Below are positions 23,325-31,993 of a DNA stretch of 64,000 nucleotides, in pieces. The notes under the pieces are model-generated. The model saw nothing but the letters and a program-made list of their open reading frames with translations, ran no database searches and had not been told where the DNA came from. The position numbers were made by a program, and so were the translations under genes. Origin of the DNA: Hymenobacter sp. 15J16-1T3B (GTDB lineage Bacteria; Bacteroidota; Bacteroidia; Cytophagales; Hymenobacteraceae); NCBI RefSeq assembly GCF_020711235.1, contig NZ_JAJFAV010000006.1, positions 288,390 to 352,389 of the forward strand. Direction: 5' to 3'. The number at the start of each line of letters is the position of its first letter. The stretch's first letter is position 1.

Positions 23325-26303
23325 ATGCAGTATTCCAAACTCAACAACCTCGCCGGCGGGCTCGTTTTTGCCGCCGCTCTGGCCACGTATTGCCTGACCC
23401 TGGAGCCCACGGTGAGCTTCTGGGACTGCGGCGAGTTCATTGCCAGCGCCGACAAGCTGCAAGTGCCGCACCCGCCCGGCGCGCCTACCTTTCTGCTGCT
23501 GGGGCGCTTGGCAAGCTTGCTGAGCTTCGGCGAGGCCAGCCGGGTGGCGGTGCTCGTCAATCTGCTCTCGGCCCTGAGCAGCGCCTGCACCGTGCTGCTG
23601 CTGTTCTGGAGCATCACCCTGCTGGCCCGCAAGCTGGTGCTGGGGGCCGCCACCCCGGCCGCCGAGCCCGACGACAGCCAAGCCGCGCTGATTTTGAGCA
23701 GCGGCGCCGTGGGCGCGCTGGCCTTTGCCTTTTCCGACTCGTTCTGGTTCAACGCCGTAGAGGCCGAGGTATACGCCCTGTCGAGCCTGGGCACGGCGCT
23801 GGTCTTGTGGCTGATGCTGAAGTGGGAACACCGCGCCGACGCGCCCGACGCCGACAAATGGCTGGTGCTGATTGCCTACGTCATCGGTCTGAGCATCGGG
23901 GTGCACCTGCTGAACCTGCTGGCCCTGCCCGCGCTGGGGCTGATCTACTACTTCCGCCGCACGGCCGCGCCCACCACGCGCGGCCTGCTGCTGACGCTGG
24001 CCGGCAGTGGCGCCGCCGTGCTGACCATCCTGCTGGGCGTCATTCCGGGCCTGCCTTCGGTGGCGGGGGCGCTGGAAATCTTCTGCGTGAATGCGCTGAG
24101 GCTGCCTTACAACGCCGGCGTGGTGCTGTTCGGGCTGCTGCTAGCCGGCGGACTGGCGTACGGGCTGCGCGCGGCCGCGCGGCAGCAGCAACGGCTGCTG
24201 TACACCAGCCTGCTCAGCCTCGTGTTCGTGCTGATCGGCTACTCCACCTATCTCATCGTGCCCATCCGCTCGGGCTTCAACCCGCTCATCGACGAAAACA
24301 ACCCCGAGGACGTGTTGTCGTTTGTGAGCTACCTCAAGCGCGAGCAGTACGGGGACCGGCCCCTGCTCTACGGCCCGCAGTTCAACGCCCAGCCGGTGGT
24401 CCAAACGGACGGCGCCCCGCGCTACGAGCGCCGCAACGGCCGCTACGAAGTGGTGGAGCAGAAGCTGGTGAGCGAGTACGCCGCCGCGGACAAGATGCTG
24501 CTGCCCCGCCTCTACAGCCAGCAGCCCGGCCACCTGCGCGAGTACCAGAAGTGGACCAACGTGCAGCCCGAGCAGCGGCCCAGCATGGCCGACAACCTCG
24601 GTTTCCTCGTGCGCTACCAGCTCGGTCACATGTACTGGCGCTACTTTCTCTGGAATTTCGTCGGGCGCGACGCCGATGTGCAACAGGCCGGCGTGCTCTG
24701 GCCCACCGAGACGAAAAGCGGGCTGCCCGCCGGGCTGGCCGACAACCGCGCCCGCAACAACTACTTCGCCCTGCCGCTGCTGCTGGGCTTGGCGGGCCTG
24801 GTCTTCCAGCTGCGCCGCGACGGGCGCAATGCCGCCGTGGTGGGCCTGCTTTTCGCGCTGACGGGTGTGGCCATCGTGCTCTACCTGAACCAGCCGCCGC
24901 TGGAGCCGCGCGAGCGGGATTACACCTTCGTCGGCTCGTTTTACGCCTTTGCCATCTGGATTGGCCTCGGCGTGCTGGGCCTGCACGCGGCCCTGCGCGC
25001 CGTGCTGCGGCAAGAGCAGCTGCGCGTGGCTACTGTCGCGGCGCTGGGCCTCGCTGTGCCCGTGCTCATGGCCACCGAGGGCTGGGACGACCACAACCGC
25101 TCGGAGCGCACGTTGGCGCTGGATTGGGCGCACAACCTGCTCAACAGCGTGGCCCCGAACGCGCTGCTCGTCACCGCCGGCGACAACGACACCTTCCCGC
25201 TCTGGTACGCCCAGCAGGTCGAGGGCATCCGCCCCGACGTGCGCATTGCCGTGTCGCCGTACCTGAACACCGATTGGTACATCGACCAGCTGCAGCAGCG
25301 CATGGGCCCCTCGGCCGCGCTGCCCATGACGCTGCGCCACCCCGATTACACCCAGGGCACCAACGACTACCTGCCGCTGGTGACCAACCCCGCCGTGGCG
25401 GCCGTCGACGCCCGGCAGTTTGTGCAATTGGTGAAGCAAAACTCGCCGCTGCTGCAGGTACAAACGCAGAGCGGCCGCACGCTGCTCTCGTACCCCACGC
25501 GCCAGTTCTACCTTGATGTCGACACCGCCGCCGTGCGCCGCGCCGGCCTCGTGCCCGCCGAGCGCCGCGGGCAGCTCACGGCCCGCATGCAGTGGCAGGC
25601 CGGCGCCGGGGGCTATCTGGAGAAAAAAGAGCTGGCCTTGCTCGACATCCTGGCCCAGAACAACTGGCAGCGGCCAGTGTATTTCTCGGCTTACATGTCG
25701 CCGAGCGAATACGCCGGGCTGGAGCCCTACCTGCAGCTCGAAGGCCTAGCCTACCGCGTGCTGCCGCTGCAAAACCCCGCGCCCCAGGCCGAGCAGCGCG
25801 GCGAAATCGGCTACGTGGCCCGCGAGCTGCTCTTCGACTCGCTGATGCGCAAATTCACCTACCGCAACCTAGCCAACCCGCGCGTGTACTACGACGAGTC
25901 GCAGCGCCGCGTGGTGGGGGCCTACCGGGAAGAGTTTGCCCGCCTCGCCCAGGCTTATTACCACGACGGCAACCTCGCCAAGGCCAAGCAGGTGGTGGAC
26001 CGCTGCCTGCGCGTGATGCCCGACGACACCGTGCCCTTCGACTACAACACGGCCGACCTCGTGGCCCCGCTGGCGGCTGCCGGCGAAGCCCCGCGGGCCC
26101 AGCGCCTGATGGATATGCTCACCAACCGCGCCCAGCAGAATCTGGCTTATTACCGCTCGCACGAGCCGGCCTTGTTCGAGCGCGAAATCCAGGTGAATGC
26201 GGTTATGCTCAGCCGCCTCTACCAAGCCGCCGCCGATACGAACGACACTGCCCGGGCCCAGCGCATTGTGGGTCTGTTGGAGCAGTACGTGCCGCGGTCG
26301 TAA
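23325..26303 (+). CDS. DUF2723 membrane protein, PMT-like glycosyltransferase fold
   Basis: The 992-residue product matches DUF2723. The N-terminal signature LEPTVSFWDCGEFIASADKLQVPHPPGAP (residues about 20-50) holds the Trp-Asp/Glu pair expected in a loop of GT-C type glycosyltransferases. About 12 membrane segments extend to residue 600. A soluble C-terminal part carries the conserved VTAGDNDTFPLWYAQQVEGIRPDV and TPR-like helices (about 850-990). The family is related in topology to protein O-mannosyltransferases and is widespread in Bacteroidota, where O-glycosylation of exported proteins is common. Function is inferred, not proven. Full length. Confidence 0.88.
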   Translation: MQYSKLNNLAGGLVFAAALATYCLTLEPTVSFWDCGEFIASADKLQVPHPPGAPTFLLLGRLASLLSFGEASRVAVLVNLLSALSSACTVLLLFWSITLLARKLVLGAATPAAEPDDSQAALILSSGAVGALAFAFSDSFWFNAVEAEVYALSSLGTALVLWLMLKWEHRADAPDADKWLVLIAYVIGLSIGVHLLNLLALPALGLIYYFRRTAAPTTRGLLLTLAGSGAAVLTILLGVIPGLPSVAGALEIFCVNALRLPYNAGVVLFGLLLAGGLAYGLRAAARQQQRLLYTSLLSLVFVLIGYSTYLIVPIRSGFNPLIDENNPEDVLSFVSYLKREQYGDRPLLYGPQFNAQPVVQTDGAPRYERRNGRYEVVEQKLVSEYAAADKMLLPRLYSQQPGHLREYQKWTNVQPEQRPSMADNLGFLVRYQLGHMYWRYFLWNFVGRDADVQQAGVLWPTETKSGLPAGLADNRARNNYFALPLLLGLAGLVFQLRRDGRNAAVVGLLFALTGVAIVLYLNQPPLEPRERDYTFVGSFYAFAIWIGLGVLGLHAALRAVLRQEQLRVATVAALGLAVPVLMATEGWDDHNRSERTLALDWAHNLLNSVAPNALLVTAGDNDTFPLWYAQQVEGIRPDVRIAVSPYLNTDWYIDQLQQRMGPSAALPMTLRHPDYTQGTNDYLPLVTNPAVAAVDARQFVQLVKQNSPLLQVQTQSGRTLLSYPTRQFYLDVDTAAVRRAGLVPAERRGQLTARMQWQAGAGGYLEKKELALLDILAQNNWQRPVYFSAYMSPSEYAGLEPYLQLEGLAYRVLPLQNPAPQAEQRGEIGYVARELLFDSLMRKFTYRNLANPRVYYDESQRRVVGAYREEFARLAQAYYHDGNLAKAKQVVDRCLRVMPDDTVPFDYNTADLVAPLAAAGEAPRAQRLMDMLTNRAQQNLAYYRSHEPALFEREIQVNAVMLSRLYQAAADTNDTARAQRIVGLLEQYVPRS

Positions 26304-26363
26304 GGCCGAACCCGGGGCGGGGGCACTGTTGCACTTGCGCCGCGGCCGAACCAGTACTAAACC

Positions 26364-26420
26364 AGGGTTCCTCCCGGGCACCTGCTGCAAACCTTGTAGC
26401 AGGTGCCCGGGAGAAACCCT
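26364..26420. terminator. Long hairpin after the DUF2723 gene
   Basis: Arms 26364-26386 and 26398-26420 pair over 23 bases with one interruption; the core ctcccgggcacctgct is matched perfectly. No T run follows, so it may act with Rho or as an mRNA 3' stabiliser. Confidence 0.6.
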
Positions 26421-26510
26421 CGCTCGTTGCGGTCGGCGACAGGCTTGGTAGTGCGGGGCCACGAATAGCTGGCGGGGAAGAAGTGGTGCACGTCACCAAA
26501 ACCGGCTATT

Positions 26511-26518
26511 TACGTTTG
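26511..26518 (+). promoter_or_regulatory. TACGTTTG -7 box, near-leaderless GreB-like gene
   Basis: A perfect TAnnTTTG only 8 bases before the ATG at 26527, so transcription would begin at or a few bases before the start codon. Confidence 0.55.
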
Positions 26519-26526
26519 CCTGTAGC

Positions 26527-27057
26527 ATGAGCCGAGGATTTGTAAAAGAAGACGATTCGCAGGCGCCGCCCATTATTCCGCCGCGGGCCGCCCTGCCGCC
26601 GAACACGCCCAACTACGTCACGCCCCGCGGGCTGGAGCAGCTGCGCGAGGAGCTGACGGCCCTGGAAGCTACCCGCAGCCAGGCCGAAGCCGACCGCGCC
26701 AACGACACCGACCGCACCCGGCAGCTGGGCGTGCTCAACGGCCAGCTCAGCCAGCTCACCGCTCGCATTGCCAGCGCCCGCGTGGTCGACCCGCGCCAGC
26801 AGCCCGCCAACGAAGTTCGCTTCGGCGCCACCGTCGCGCTGCGGCCGGTGCCGGTGGGCGGCGCGAAGCCTGCGGCCGAGCGGCGCTTCACCATCGTGGG
26901 CGTCGATGAAGCCTCGGTGGCCGAGGGCAAGGTGGCGTTTGTGGCGCCCATTGCCCGGGCCGTGCTCGGGGCCAAGCTGGGGCAGCAAGTCAAGCTGCGC
27001 CTCGGCCCGAAGGAGGAGATAGTCGAAGTGGCCGGCATTAGCTACGACGCGGGCTAG
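26527..27057 (+). CDS. GreA/GreB family transcription elongation factor
   Basis: The 176-residue product has a 30-residue Pro-rich N-terminal extension. It then has the GreB-like coiled coil (NYVTPRGLEQLREELTALEATRSQAEADRANDTDR, residues about 35-90) and the C-terminal FKBP-like domain (VRFGATVALRPV...FTIVGVDEAS...APIARAVLGAKLGQQVKL). The family stimulates RNA cleavage by backtracked RNA polymerase. The coiled-coil tip reads ANDTDRTRQLGVLNGQL and lacks the usual GDLSENAEY, so the acidic residues that coordinate the catalytic metal are only partly retained. It may therefore act as a Gre-like modulator rather than a cleavage factor. Confidence 0.82.
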   Translation: MSRGFVKEDDSQAPPIIPPRAALPPNTPNYVTPRGLEQLREELTALEATRSQAEADRANDTDRTRQLGVLNGQLSQLTARIASARVVDPRQQPANEVRFGATVALRPVPVGGAKPAAERRFTIVGVDEASVAEGKVAFVAPIARAVLGAKLGQQVKLRLGPKEEIVEVAGISYDAG

Positions 27058-27095
27058 AGCCGCTACGGTCGGCGGCCGGGTCGATGTTCGCGCCG

Positions 27096-27103
27096 TAGCT
27101 TTG
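27096..27103 (+). promoter_or_regulatory. TAGCTTTG -7 box before the bestrophin gene
   Basis: A perfect match to TAnnTTTG, 39 bases before the ATG at 27143. It overlaps the alternative upstream start at 27101, which supports the later start. Confidence 0.55.
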
Positions 27104-27142
27104 CCGCGTGACCGTCCAACCCGGCCACCCCGTTCCGGCTCC

Positions 27143-28069
27143 ATGATTGTTTACAAATCCGCCGACTGGTGGGAGGCATTTCGCCACCTGCGCAAGTCGC
27201 CCATTATTCAGAAACTGCTCCAGCGCGTGCTGCTGCTGGGGCTCTACAGCAGCGCCGTGGCCGTCGTCGGCTACCCGCTGAGCCACCTGAAGGTCACCAT
27301 CGACCCGCAGTATTTCTCGCTGCTGGGCATTCTGCTGAGCTTGCTGCTGGCCTTTCGCACCAACTCCGCCTACGACCGGTTTTGGGAAGGCCGCCGGGTG
27401 TGGGGGCAGCTCACCAACAACTGCCGCAACCTGGCCGTGCTCCTGCACGCCCGCCTGCCCACCCAGGACCTGAGCCACCGCTACCACCTGGCCAAGTTGC
27501 TCTCCAACTTCCCCATTGCGCTGGAAGGCCACCTGCGCGAGGGCGTGCGCTTCGAGCAGCTCGAAGACCTGCCCGGCAACCTGATGGAGAAGCTGCGCCA
27601 GTCGGGCCACGTGCCGTCCTTGCTGGCGGCGCTGCTGCAGGAGTTCTACGAGCTGCTGCTGCGCGAGGAGCTGATTCTGCCCACCCACCTCATCACCATT
27701 CAACGCCACCACGAGGCCCTGCTCGACGTGTGCGGCGCCTGCGAGCGGATTCAGCGCACGCCGATTCCCTTCTCCTACAGCTACTTCATCAAGGGCTTCA
27801 TTTCGGTGTTTCTGCTGGTCATGCCCTGGGTGCTCATCACCACCTACGGCTTCCTCATGATACCTATCACCATGTTCGGGGCCTACGCGCTGCTGGGCGT
27901 GGAAATGATAGGCGACGAAATCGAGGACCCCTTCGGCCGGGACAGCAACGACCTGCCCCTGGCCCAAATGGCCCACCGCATGCGCGTCAACATCCACGAA
28001 ATCCTCGGCGTGGAGCTGCCCGAAGCCAAAAAAGCCCTGGCCGACGCGCCCTACAGCGTGGTGCAGTAA
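27143..28069 (+). CDS. Bestrophin family (UPF0187) channel
   Basis: A 308-residue protein with the bestrophin layout: N-terminal helices, then membrane segments around residues 25-45 and 50-75, with the conserved SLLLAFRTNSAYDRFWEGR (about residues 70-88). A second hydrophobic pair (about 210-260, SYFIKGFISVFLLVMPWVLI) precedes the conserved GVEMIGDEIEDPFGRDSNDLP (about 252-272). Bacterial bestrophins form pentameric ion channels (anion or cation) in the inner membrane. ATG 27143 is chosen over an upstream TTG because of the promoter box and family N-terminus. Confidence 0.92.
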   Translation: MIVYKSADWWEAFRHLRKSPIIQKLLQRVLLLGLYSSAVAVVGYPLSHLKVTIDPQYFSLLGILLSLLLAFRTNSAYDRFWEGRRVWGQLTNNCRNLAVLLHARLPTQDLSHRYHLAKLLSNFPIALEGHLREGVRFEQLEDLPGNLMEKLRQSGHVPSLLAALLQEFYELLLREELILPTHLITIQRHHEALLDVCGACERIQRTPIPFSYSYFIKGFISVFLLVMPWVLITTYGFLMIPITMFGAYALLGVEMIGDEIEDPFGRDSNDLPLAQMAHRMRVNIHEILGVELPEAKKALADAPYSVVQ

Positions 28070-28082
28070 GGAGTAGCGAAAA

Positions 28083-28313
28083 AAGACCTTCCTCCTGAGG
28101 CGAAGCCGAATGACCTTCCTCCGCCCTTGCACCAACTGAGAAGCGCAGCCACCAACGCCCAAGTACAAGGTCGTTGGTGGCTGCGCTTTTTTCTGCCCTC
28201 TGACGACTGTTCAGGCGACAAAGTTTGAGCTTGGCATCAGCGGCAGTGCGGGGTGCGTGGAAGGCCCTTGACTACGTCGACCTTCGGTTCGCTGCGCTCA
28301 GGCTGACGGTCTT
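28083..28313. repeat. Large compound palindrome between convergent genes (copy 2)
   Basis: Imperfect outer arms (28083 onward, with cctgagg/cctcagg-like words; ending gctgcgctcaggctgacggtctt) enclose a perfect 17-bp hairpin at 28141-28157 / 28172-28188 (aagcgcagccaccaacg). The same inner hairpin and similar outer arms occur at 21014-21209. As there, it lies between two convergent genes (bestrophin + and DUF416 -). Confidence 0.8.
28141..28194 (+). terminator. 17-bp hairpin with T run (bestrophin terminator)
   Basis: A perfect 17-bp stem with a 14-base loop is followed by TTTTTT on the + strand. It is a good intrinsic terminator for the bestrophin gene, embedded in the larger palindromic repeat. 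Confidence 0.85.
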
Positions 28314-28332
28314 ATACCGGCAGCGAGCCAAC

Positions 28333-28926
28333 TTAGGCCGGCAGCCGCGCCAGATCTACGATGCCGCCGCTGCCGTTGAGCCGGCGCAGCTGGTGGATGC
28401 TGGCCGCGTCGAACTCGTGGATGCTGAGCAGGGCTTCGAGCAGCCGGTGCTGCCGGGCTAGCTCCGCCTGCAGAAACGGGTCGGCGGCCACAGCGGCCTC
28501 GAAGCCGCGCTGGTCGGGGTCGAGCTGGCGGTAGTCCTGCACGTACATTTCCACGCTGTCGAGCGTGGCGGTGGCGCAGTGGCTGATGTGGCTTTCCTGT
28601 TTGTCGGCGAGAAACTGCAGCGCCTCGTGCAAGGCAATGCACGCGTCGAGGGCGTAGGCCGTCAACGGGCTGCCAAAATCGGGCAGGGCCGGCGTGACGA
28701 AGTCCAGCTTTTCCAGCAGGGCCGTGGCTTCGGCGGCGTGAAACTCGCCCAGGCCCGAGTTGTACAGCAGCTCCACGCCGCGCTCGTACACGGCCGGGCT
28801 GCCCCAGTTTTCGGCTTGGCAGAACGCCTCGTACTGCGGCAGCAGCCGCTCACACACGAGGCCGGCAAACACGGTTTTCTGCCGGTCGGATAAGCTGTAG
28901 ATGAGGGTGTCGAGGTCGTCGGCCAT
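28333..28926 (-). CDS. DUF416 family protein (YjaG-like)
   Basis: A 197-residue, mostly helical protein matching DUF416. The conserved words are RQKTVFAGLVCERLLPQYEAF near residue 17, the central AYALDACIALHEALQF and the C-terminal AEL/HxLL helices. No signal peptide, so it is cytoplasmic. The function of the family is unknown. A TAGCTTTG box ends only 4 bases before the ATG, so the mRNA may be leaderless. Confidence 0.82.
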   Translation of the reverse strand: MADDLDTLIYSLSDRQKTVFAGLVCERLLPQYEAFCQAENWGSPAVYERGVELLYNSGLGEFHAAEATALLEKLDFVTPALPDFGSPLTAYALDACIALHEALQFLADKQESHISHCATATLDSVEMYVQDYRQLDPDQRGFEAAVAADPFLQAELARQHRLLEALLSIHEFDAASIHQLRRLNGSGGIVDLARLPA

Positions 28927-28930
28927 GCCG

Positions 28931-28938
28931 CAAAGCTA
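28931..28938 (-). promoter_or_regulatory. TAGCTTTG -7 box, near-leaderless DUF416 gene
   Basis: A perfect TAnnTTTG on the minus strand, ending 4 bases before the ATG at 28926. Confidence 0.5.
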
Positions 28939-28946
28939 GCCCCGAT

Positions 28947-29882
28947 TTAGCCCAGGGCCGTTTGCTGCTTTTTGTAGAGGCCCGGCGTGAGGCCCTCGTG
29001 CTTGCGAAACAGCTTCTGGAAGTAAGCCGGGTTGTTGAAGCCGGTGCGGTAGCACACTTCGGCCACGGTGCTCAGCGGGTGGCGCAGCAGGCGCTTGGCT
29101 TCCTTGAGGCGCTCCTGGATGATGAATTCCACCGGCGTGAGGCCAAATTCACGCTTGAAGAGGCGGAAGAACGTGGCTTTGCTCATGCAGGCCAGCTCGC
29201 TGAGTTTCTCGATGGGCAGCGGCTCGGCCAGGTTGCGCTTGATGAACTGCACCACGTGGGCGAAGCGGTGAGAGGTCAGGTGCTGGGCGTAGTTGTCGAA
29301 GATGAGCTTGCGGGCCTGGGTCTGCATCAGGCGCACCAGCAGCTCCTGCAGGGTGAAGCCGGCCAGCACATCTTTGGCCGCCGTGTCTTCCTGCGACACG
29401 CGAATAATGCGCTCCAGCGTGCCCGTCAGCTCGGGCGTGTTGTGCAGGTGGGCGTAGGCGTGCTCGTCGAGCAGCCAGGGCGTGTGCTCCTCCACCCGTG
29501 GGTACCGCTCGTTTAAGAGGTCGATGGTGCCACGGATGGTATCGGCCGGAATGGCTACCGCGAGGCACTGCGTGGGGTTGTGCTCGTCGGCTTCCGGAAA
29601 ATCGATGACCATGGTCTGCTGCTCGCTCACGATGACGGACTCGCCGGGCAGGTAGTCGAAAGCCGGGCGGCCGGGCAGGTGCATGACTTTTTTGCCGCGC
29701 AGCATGGTGGTCAGCACCAGGGCGCCCATGTTCAGGGGCACCTGCGCGGCCTGCTGGTGCGTCTCGAAGATGTTCAGCTCAAAGGCATTAAGCGAATACA
29801 CAGTGCGGTGCTCGACCAGCGTGGTCAGGTCGGCTTTGCGGTGCAGGGCGACGGGGGAAGGCAACAAGGTTCGGCTGCTCAT
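28947..29882 (-). CDS. AraC family transcriptional regulator
   Basis: The product has 311 residues from ATG 29882; upstream in-frame codons lack family similarity. Residues about 20-195 form an N-terminal sensory domain similar to AraC_N (GKKVMHLPGRPAFDYLPGESVIV). Residues about 208-308 form the two helix-turn-helix motifs (PIEKLSELACMSKATFFRLFKREFG and VAEVCYRTGFNNPAYFQKLFRKHEG). It is transcribed divergently from an aldehyde dehydrogenase gene 287 bases away and most likely controls it, perhaps in response to an alcohol or aldehyde. Confidence 0.92.
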   Translation of the reverse strand: MSSRTLLPSPVALHRKADLTTLVEHRTVYSLNAFELNIFETHQQAAQVPLNMGALVLTTMLRGKKVMHLPGRPAFDYLPGESVIVSEQQTMVIDFPEADEHNPTQCLAVAIPADTIRGTIDLLNERYPRVEEHTPWLLDEHAYAHLHNTPELTGTLERIIRVSQEDTAAKDVLAGFTLQELLVRLMQTQARKLIFDNYAQHLTSHRFAHVVQFIKRNLAEPLPIEKLSELACMSKATFFRLFKREFGLTPVEFIIQERLKEAKRLLRHPLSTVAEVCYRTGFNNPAYFQKLFRKHEGLTPGLYKKQQTALG

Positions 29883-30049
29883 GGTGCGGGGAAGCCTGAA
29901 ACTGTGAAATGCAACGTCCGGAACAGAAGAACCCGGCGCGCGAATAATGGTTGCGGCGGCCGGCAGCAGACCGGCAGGGGCGGGGCACCCGGCCCAGGCT
30001 GAGGCAATATAACAAACGCGCGCGTGGTGGTGGCATGACATTTAGCAGG

Positions 30050-30065
30050 GTGAGCAAGCACTCAC
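30050..30065. promoter_or_regulatory. Inverted repeat GTGAG-N6-CTCAC in the araC/aldehyde dehydrogenase divergent region
   Basis: A 5-bp-arm palindrome in the 287-base divergent intergenic region, 105 bases before the aldehyde dehydrogenase start. It is a candidate binding site for the AraC regulator, but AraC sites are often direct repeats, so this is weak. Confidence 0.25.
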
Positions 30066-30169
30066 TAAGTTGCGACGATAGGCCACGTGGTTGAGAGAAT
30101 AGTACACCCATTTTGGGCAGGATACAGGGAAATTGGCTTACCCAATAACCCATCATACTTCCCATCCGC

Positions 30170-31696
30170 ATGGAAACGCTCGAAAGAACCAGCACCCTTG
30201 TCGCCCGCCCGAAGTTCAAGGACCACTACGACAACTTCATCGGCGGCAAGTGGGTGGCTCCCGTCAAAGGCCAGTACTTCGACAACCTCTCGCCCATCGA
30301 TGGTAAGGCCTTTACCAAAGTGGCCCGCTCCACCAAGGAAGACATCGAACTGGCCCTCGACGCGGCCCACGAAGCCTTCAAAACTTGGAAGCTGGCCTCG
30401 GCCACCACGCGCAGCAACATCCTGCTCAAGATTGCCGACGCCATCGAGCAGAACCTGGAGCACTTGGCCGCGGTGGAAACCGTGGAAAACGGCAAGCCCA
30501 TCCGCGAAACCCTCAACGCCGACCTGCCGCTGGCCGTCGACCACTTCCGCTACTTCGCCGGCGTCATCCGAGCCGAGGAGGGCTCGGTGGCCGAACTCGA
30601 CCCTACCACCATTTCGCTGAACGTGCACGAGCCACTGGGCGTGGTCGGGCAGATCATTCCGTGGAACTTCCCGCTGCTGATGGCCACCTGGAAGCTGGCC
30701 CCGGCCCTGGCCGCCGGCTGCTGCGTGGTGATGAAGCCCGCCGAGCAGACGCCCGCCTCCATTATGGTGCTCATGGAGCTGATCCAGGACATCGTGCCGG
30801 CCGGCGTGATTAACGTGGTCAACGGCTTCGGCCTGGAAGCCGGCAAGCCGCTGGCCACCTCCCCGCGCATTGCCAAAGTGGCCTTCACCGGCGAGACGAC
30901 CACCGGCCGCCTCATCATGCAGTACGCCGCCGAAAACATCATTCCGGTGACCTTGGAGCTGGGCGGCAAGTCGCCGAACATCTTCTTCAAGTCGGTGATG
31001 GATGCCGACGACGACTACCTCGACAAGGCCGTCGAAGGCGCCGTGATGTTCGCGCTGAACCAGGGCGAAGTGTGCACCTGCCCCTCGCGCATGCTGGTGC
31101 ACGAAGACATCTACGACGAATTCATGGAGCGCGTCGTTGCCCGGGTGAAGGCCATCAAGCTCGGCAACCCGCTCGACAAGGAAACCATGATGGGCGCCCA
31201 GGCTTCCAACGACCAGTTCGAGAAAATCCTGAGCTACCTGGAAATCGGCAAGTCGGAGGGGGCCGAGGTGCTGGCCGGCGGCGACGCTTACTCGCAGGAA
31301 GACCCCGCGCTGGCCGAGGGCTACTACATCCAGCCCACCCTGTTCCGCGGCCACAACAAGATGCGCATCTTCCAGGAGGAAATCTTCGGCCCGGTGGTGT
31401 CGGTGACGACGTTCAAAACCACCGAAGAAGCCATCAGCATTGCCAACGACACGCTCTACGGCCTCGGCGCCGGCGTGTGGACGCGCGACGCCCACGAGCT
31501 GTACCAGGTGCCCCGCGCCATCGAGGCGGGCCGCGTGTGGGTCAACTGCTACCACCACTACCCGGCCCACGCGCCCTTCGGCGGCTACCACAAGTCGGGC
31601 TTCGGCCGCGAGAACCACAAGATGATGCTCTCGCACTACCGCCAGAACAAGAACATGCTCATCAGCTACAGCCAGCAGAAGCTGGGCTTCTTCTAG
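30170..31696 (+). CDS. NAD(P)-dependent aldehyde dehydrogenase (AldB/ExaC-like)
   Basis: A 508-residue enzyme oxidising aldehydes to acids. The cofactor and oxyanion motif [10 protein letters not shown] is near residue 163, the active-site Glu lies in LELGGKSPN near residue 266, and the catalytic Cys302 lies in [11 protein letters not shown] with a second Cys at 304. The C-terminal [13 protein letters not shown] is intact. Length and the ExxCxC arrangement fit the acetaldehyde dehydrogenase II group, which often sits next to DUF779 genes, as it does here (next gene). Probably regulated by the divergent AraC protein. Confidence 0.93.
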   Translation: METLERTSTLVARPKFKDHYDNFIGGKWVAPVKGQYFDNLSPIDGKAFTKVARSTKEDIELALDAAHEAFKTWKLASATTRSNILLKIADAIEQNLEHLAAVETVENGKPIRETLNADLPLAVDHFRYFAGVIRAEEGSVAELDPTTISLNVHEPLGVVGQIIPWNFPLLMATWKLAPALAAGCCVVMKPAEQTPASIMVLMELIQDIVPAGVINVVNGFGLEAGKPLATSPRIAKVAFTGETTTGRLIMQYAAENIIPVTLELGGKSPNIFFKSVMDADDDYLDKAVEGAVMFALNQGEVCTCPSRMLVHEDIYDEFMERVVARVKAIKLGNPLDKETMMGAQASNDQFEKILSYLEIGKSEGAEVLAGGDAYSQEDPALAEGYYIQPTLFRGHNKMRIFQEEIFGPVVSVTTFKTTEEAISIANDTLYGLGAGVWTRDAHELYQVPRAIEAGRVWVNCYHHYPAHAPFGGYHKSGFGRENHKMMLSHYRQNKNMLISYSQQKLGFF

Positions 31697-31703
31697 GCAA
31701 GTG

Positions 31704-31774
31704 GTGAAGTGGTGAAAGGTGAAATTGTGAAAAGCCAAAACGTCAATTCACAATTTCACCCTTCACCACTTCAC
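31704..31774. repeat. GTGAAG-family palindrome, copy 1 (28-bp arms)
   Basis: Arms 31704-31731 and 31747-31774 are reverse complements with one mismatch in 28. Outer flanks (gcaagtg before, aaattg after) are shared with the copy at 57106-57175. It begins 8 bases after the aldehyde dehydrogenase stop and lies between it and the DUF779 gene. Confidence 0.9.
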
Positions 31775-31993
31775 AAATTGACCTCAGCGCGTGGGGGCGC
31801 GCTGTTATCGGTTCGGGCCGGGGGCGCTGCAATCCGTGGGCACGCGCCCGGCCCGGCTGGTAGTTCTGATGCCGCGCCCTTTAGTGCCGCCGCAGGCCGC
31901 GCCCGTTGCTTCTGGCAGCGCCGGTGCGGCCTGTTTGGCTACCGCCCCCGGCGCTGCTCGTTGCTCTTATTGTCTTGCTTCAACCCCCAACTT

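Noticed and set aside
31709..31993. N-terminal extension of DUF779
   Set aside because: The additional 95 residues translate the palindromic repeat and have no family similarity; ATG 31994 is the family start.
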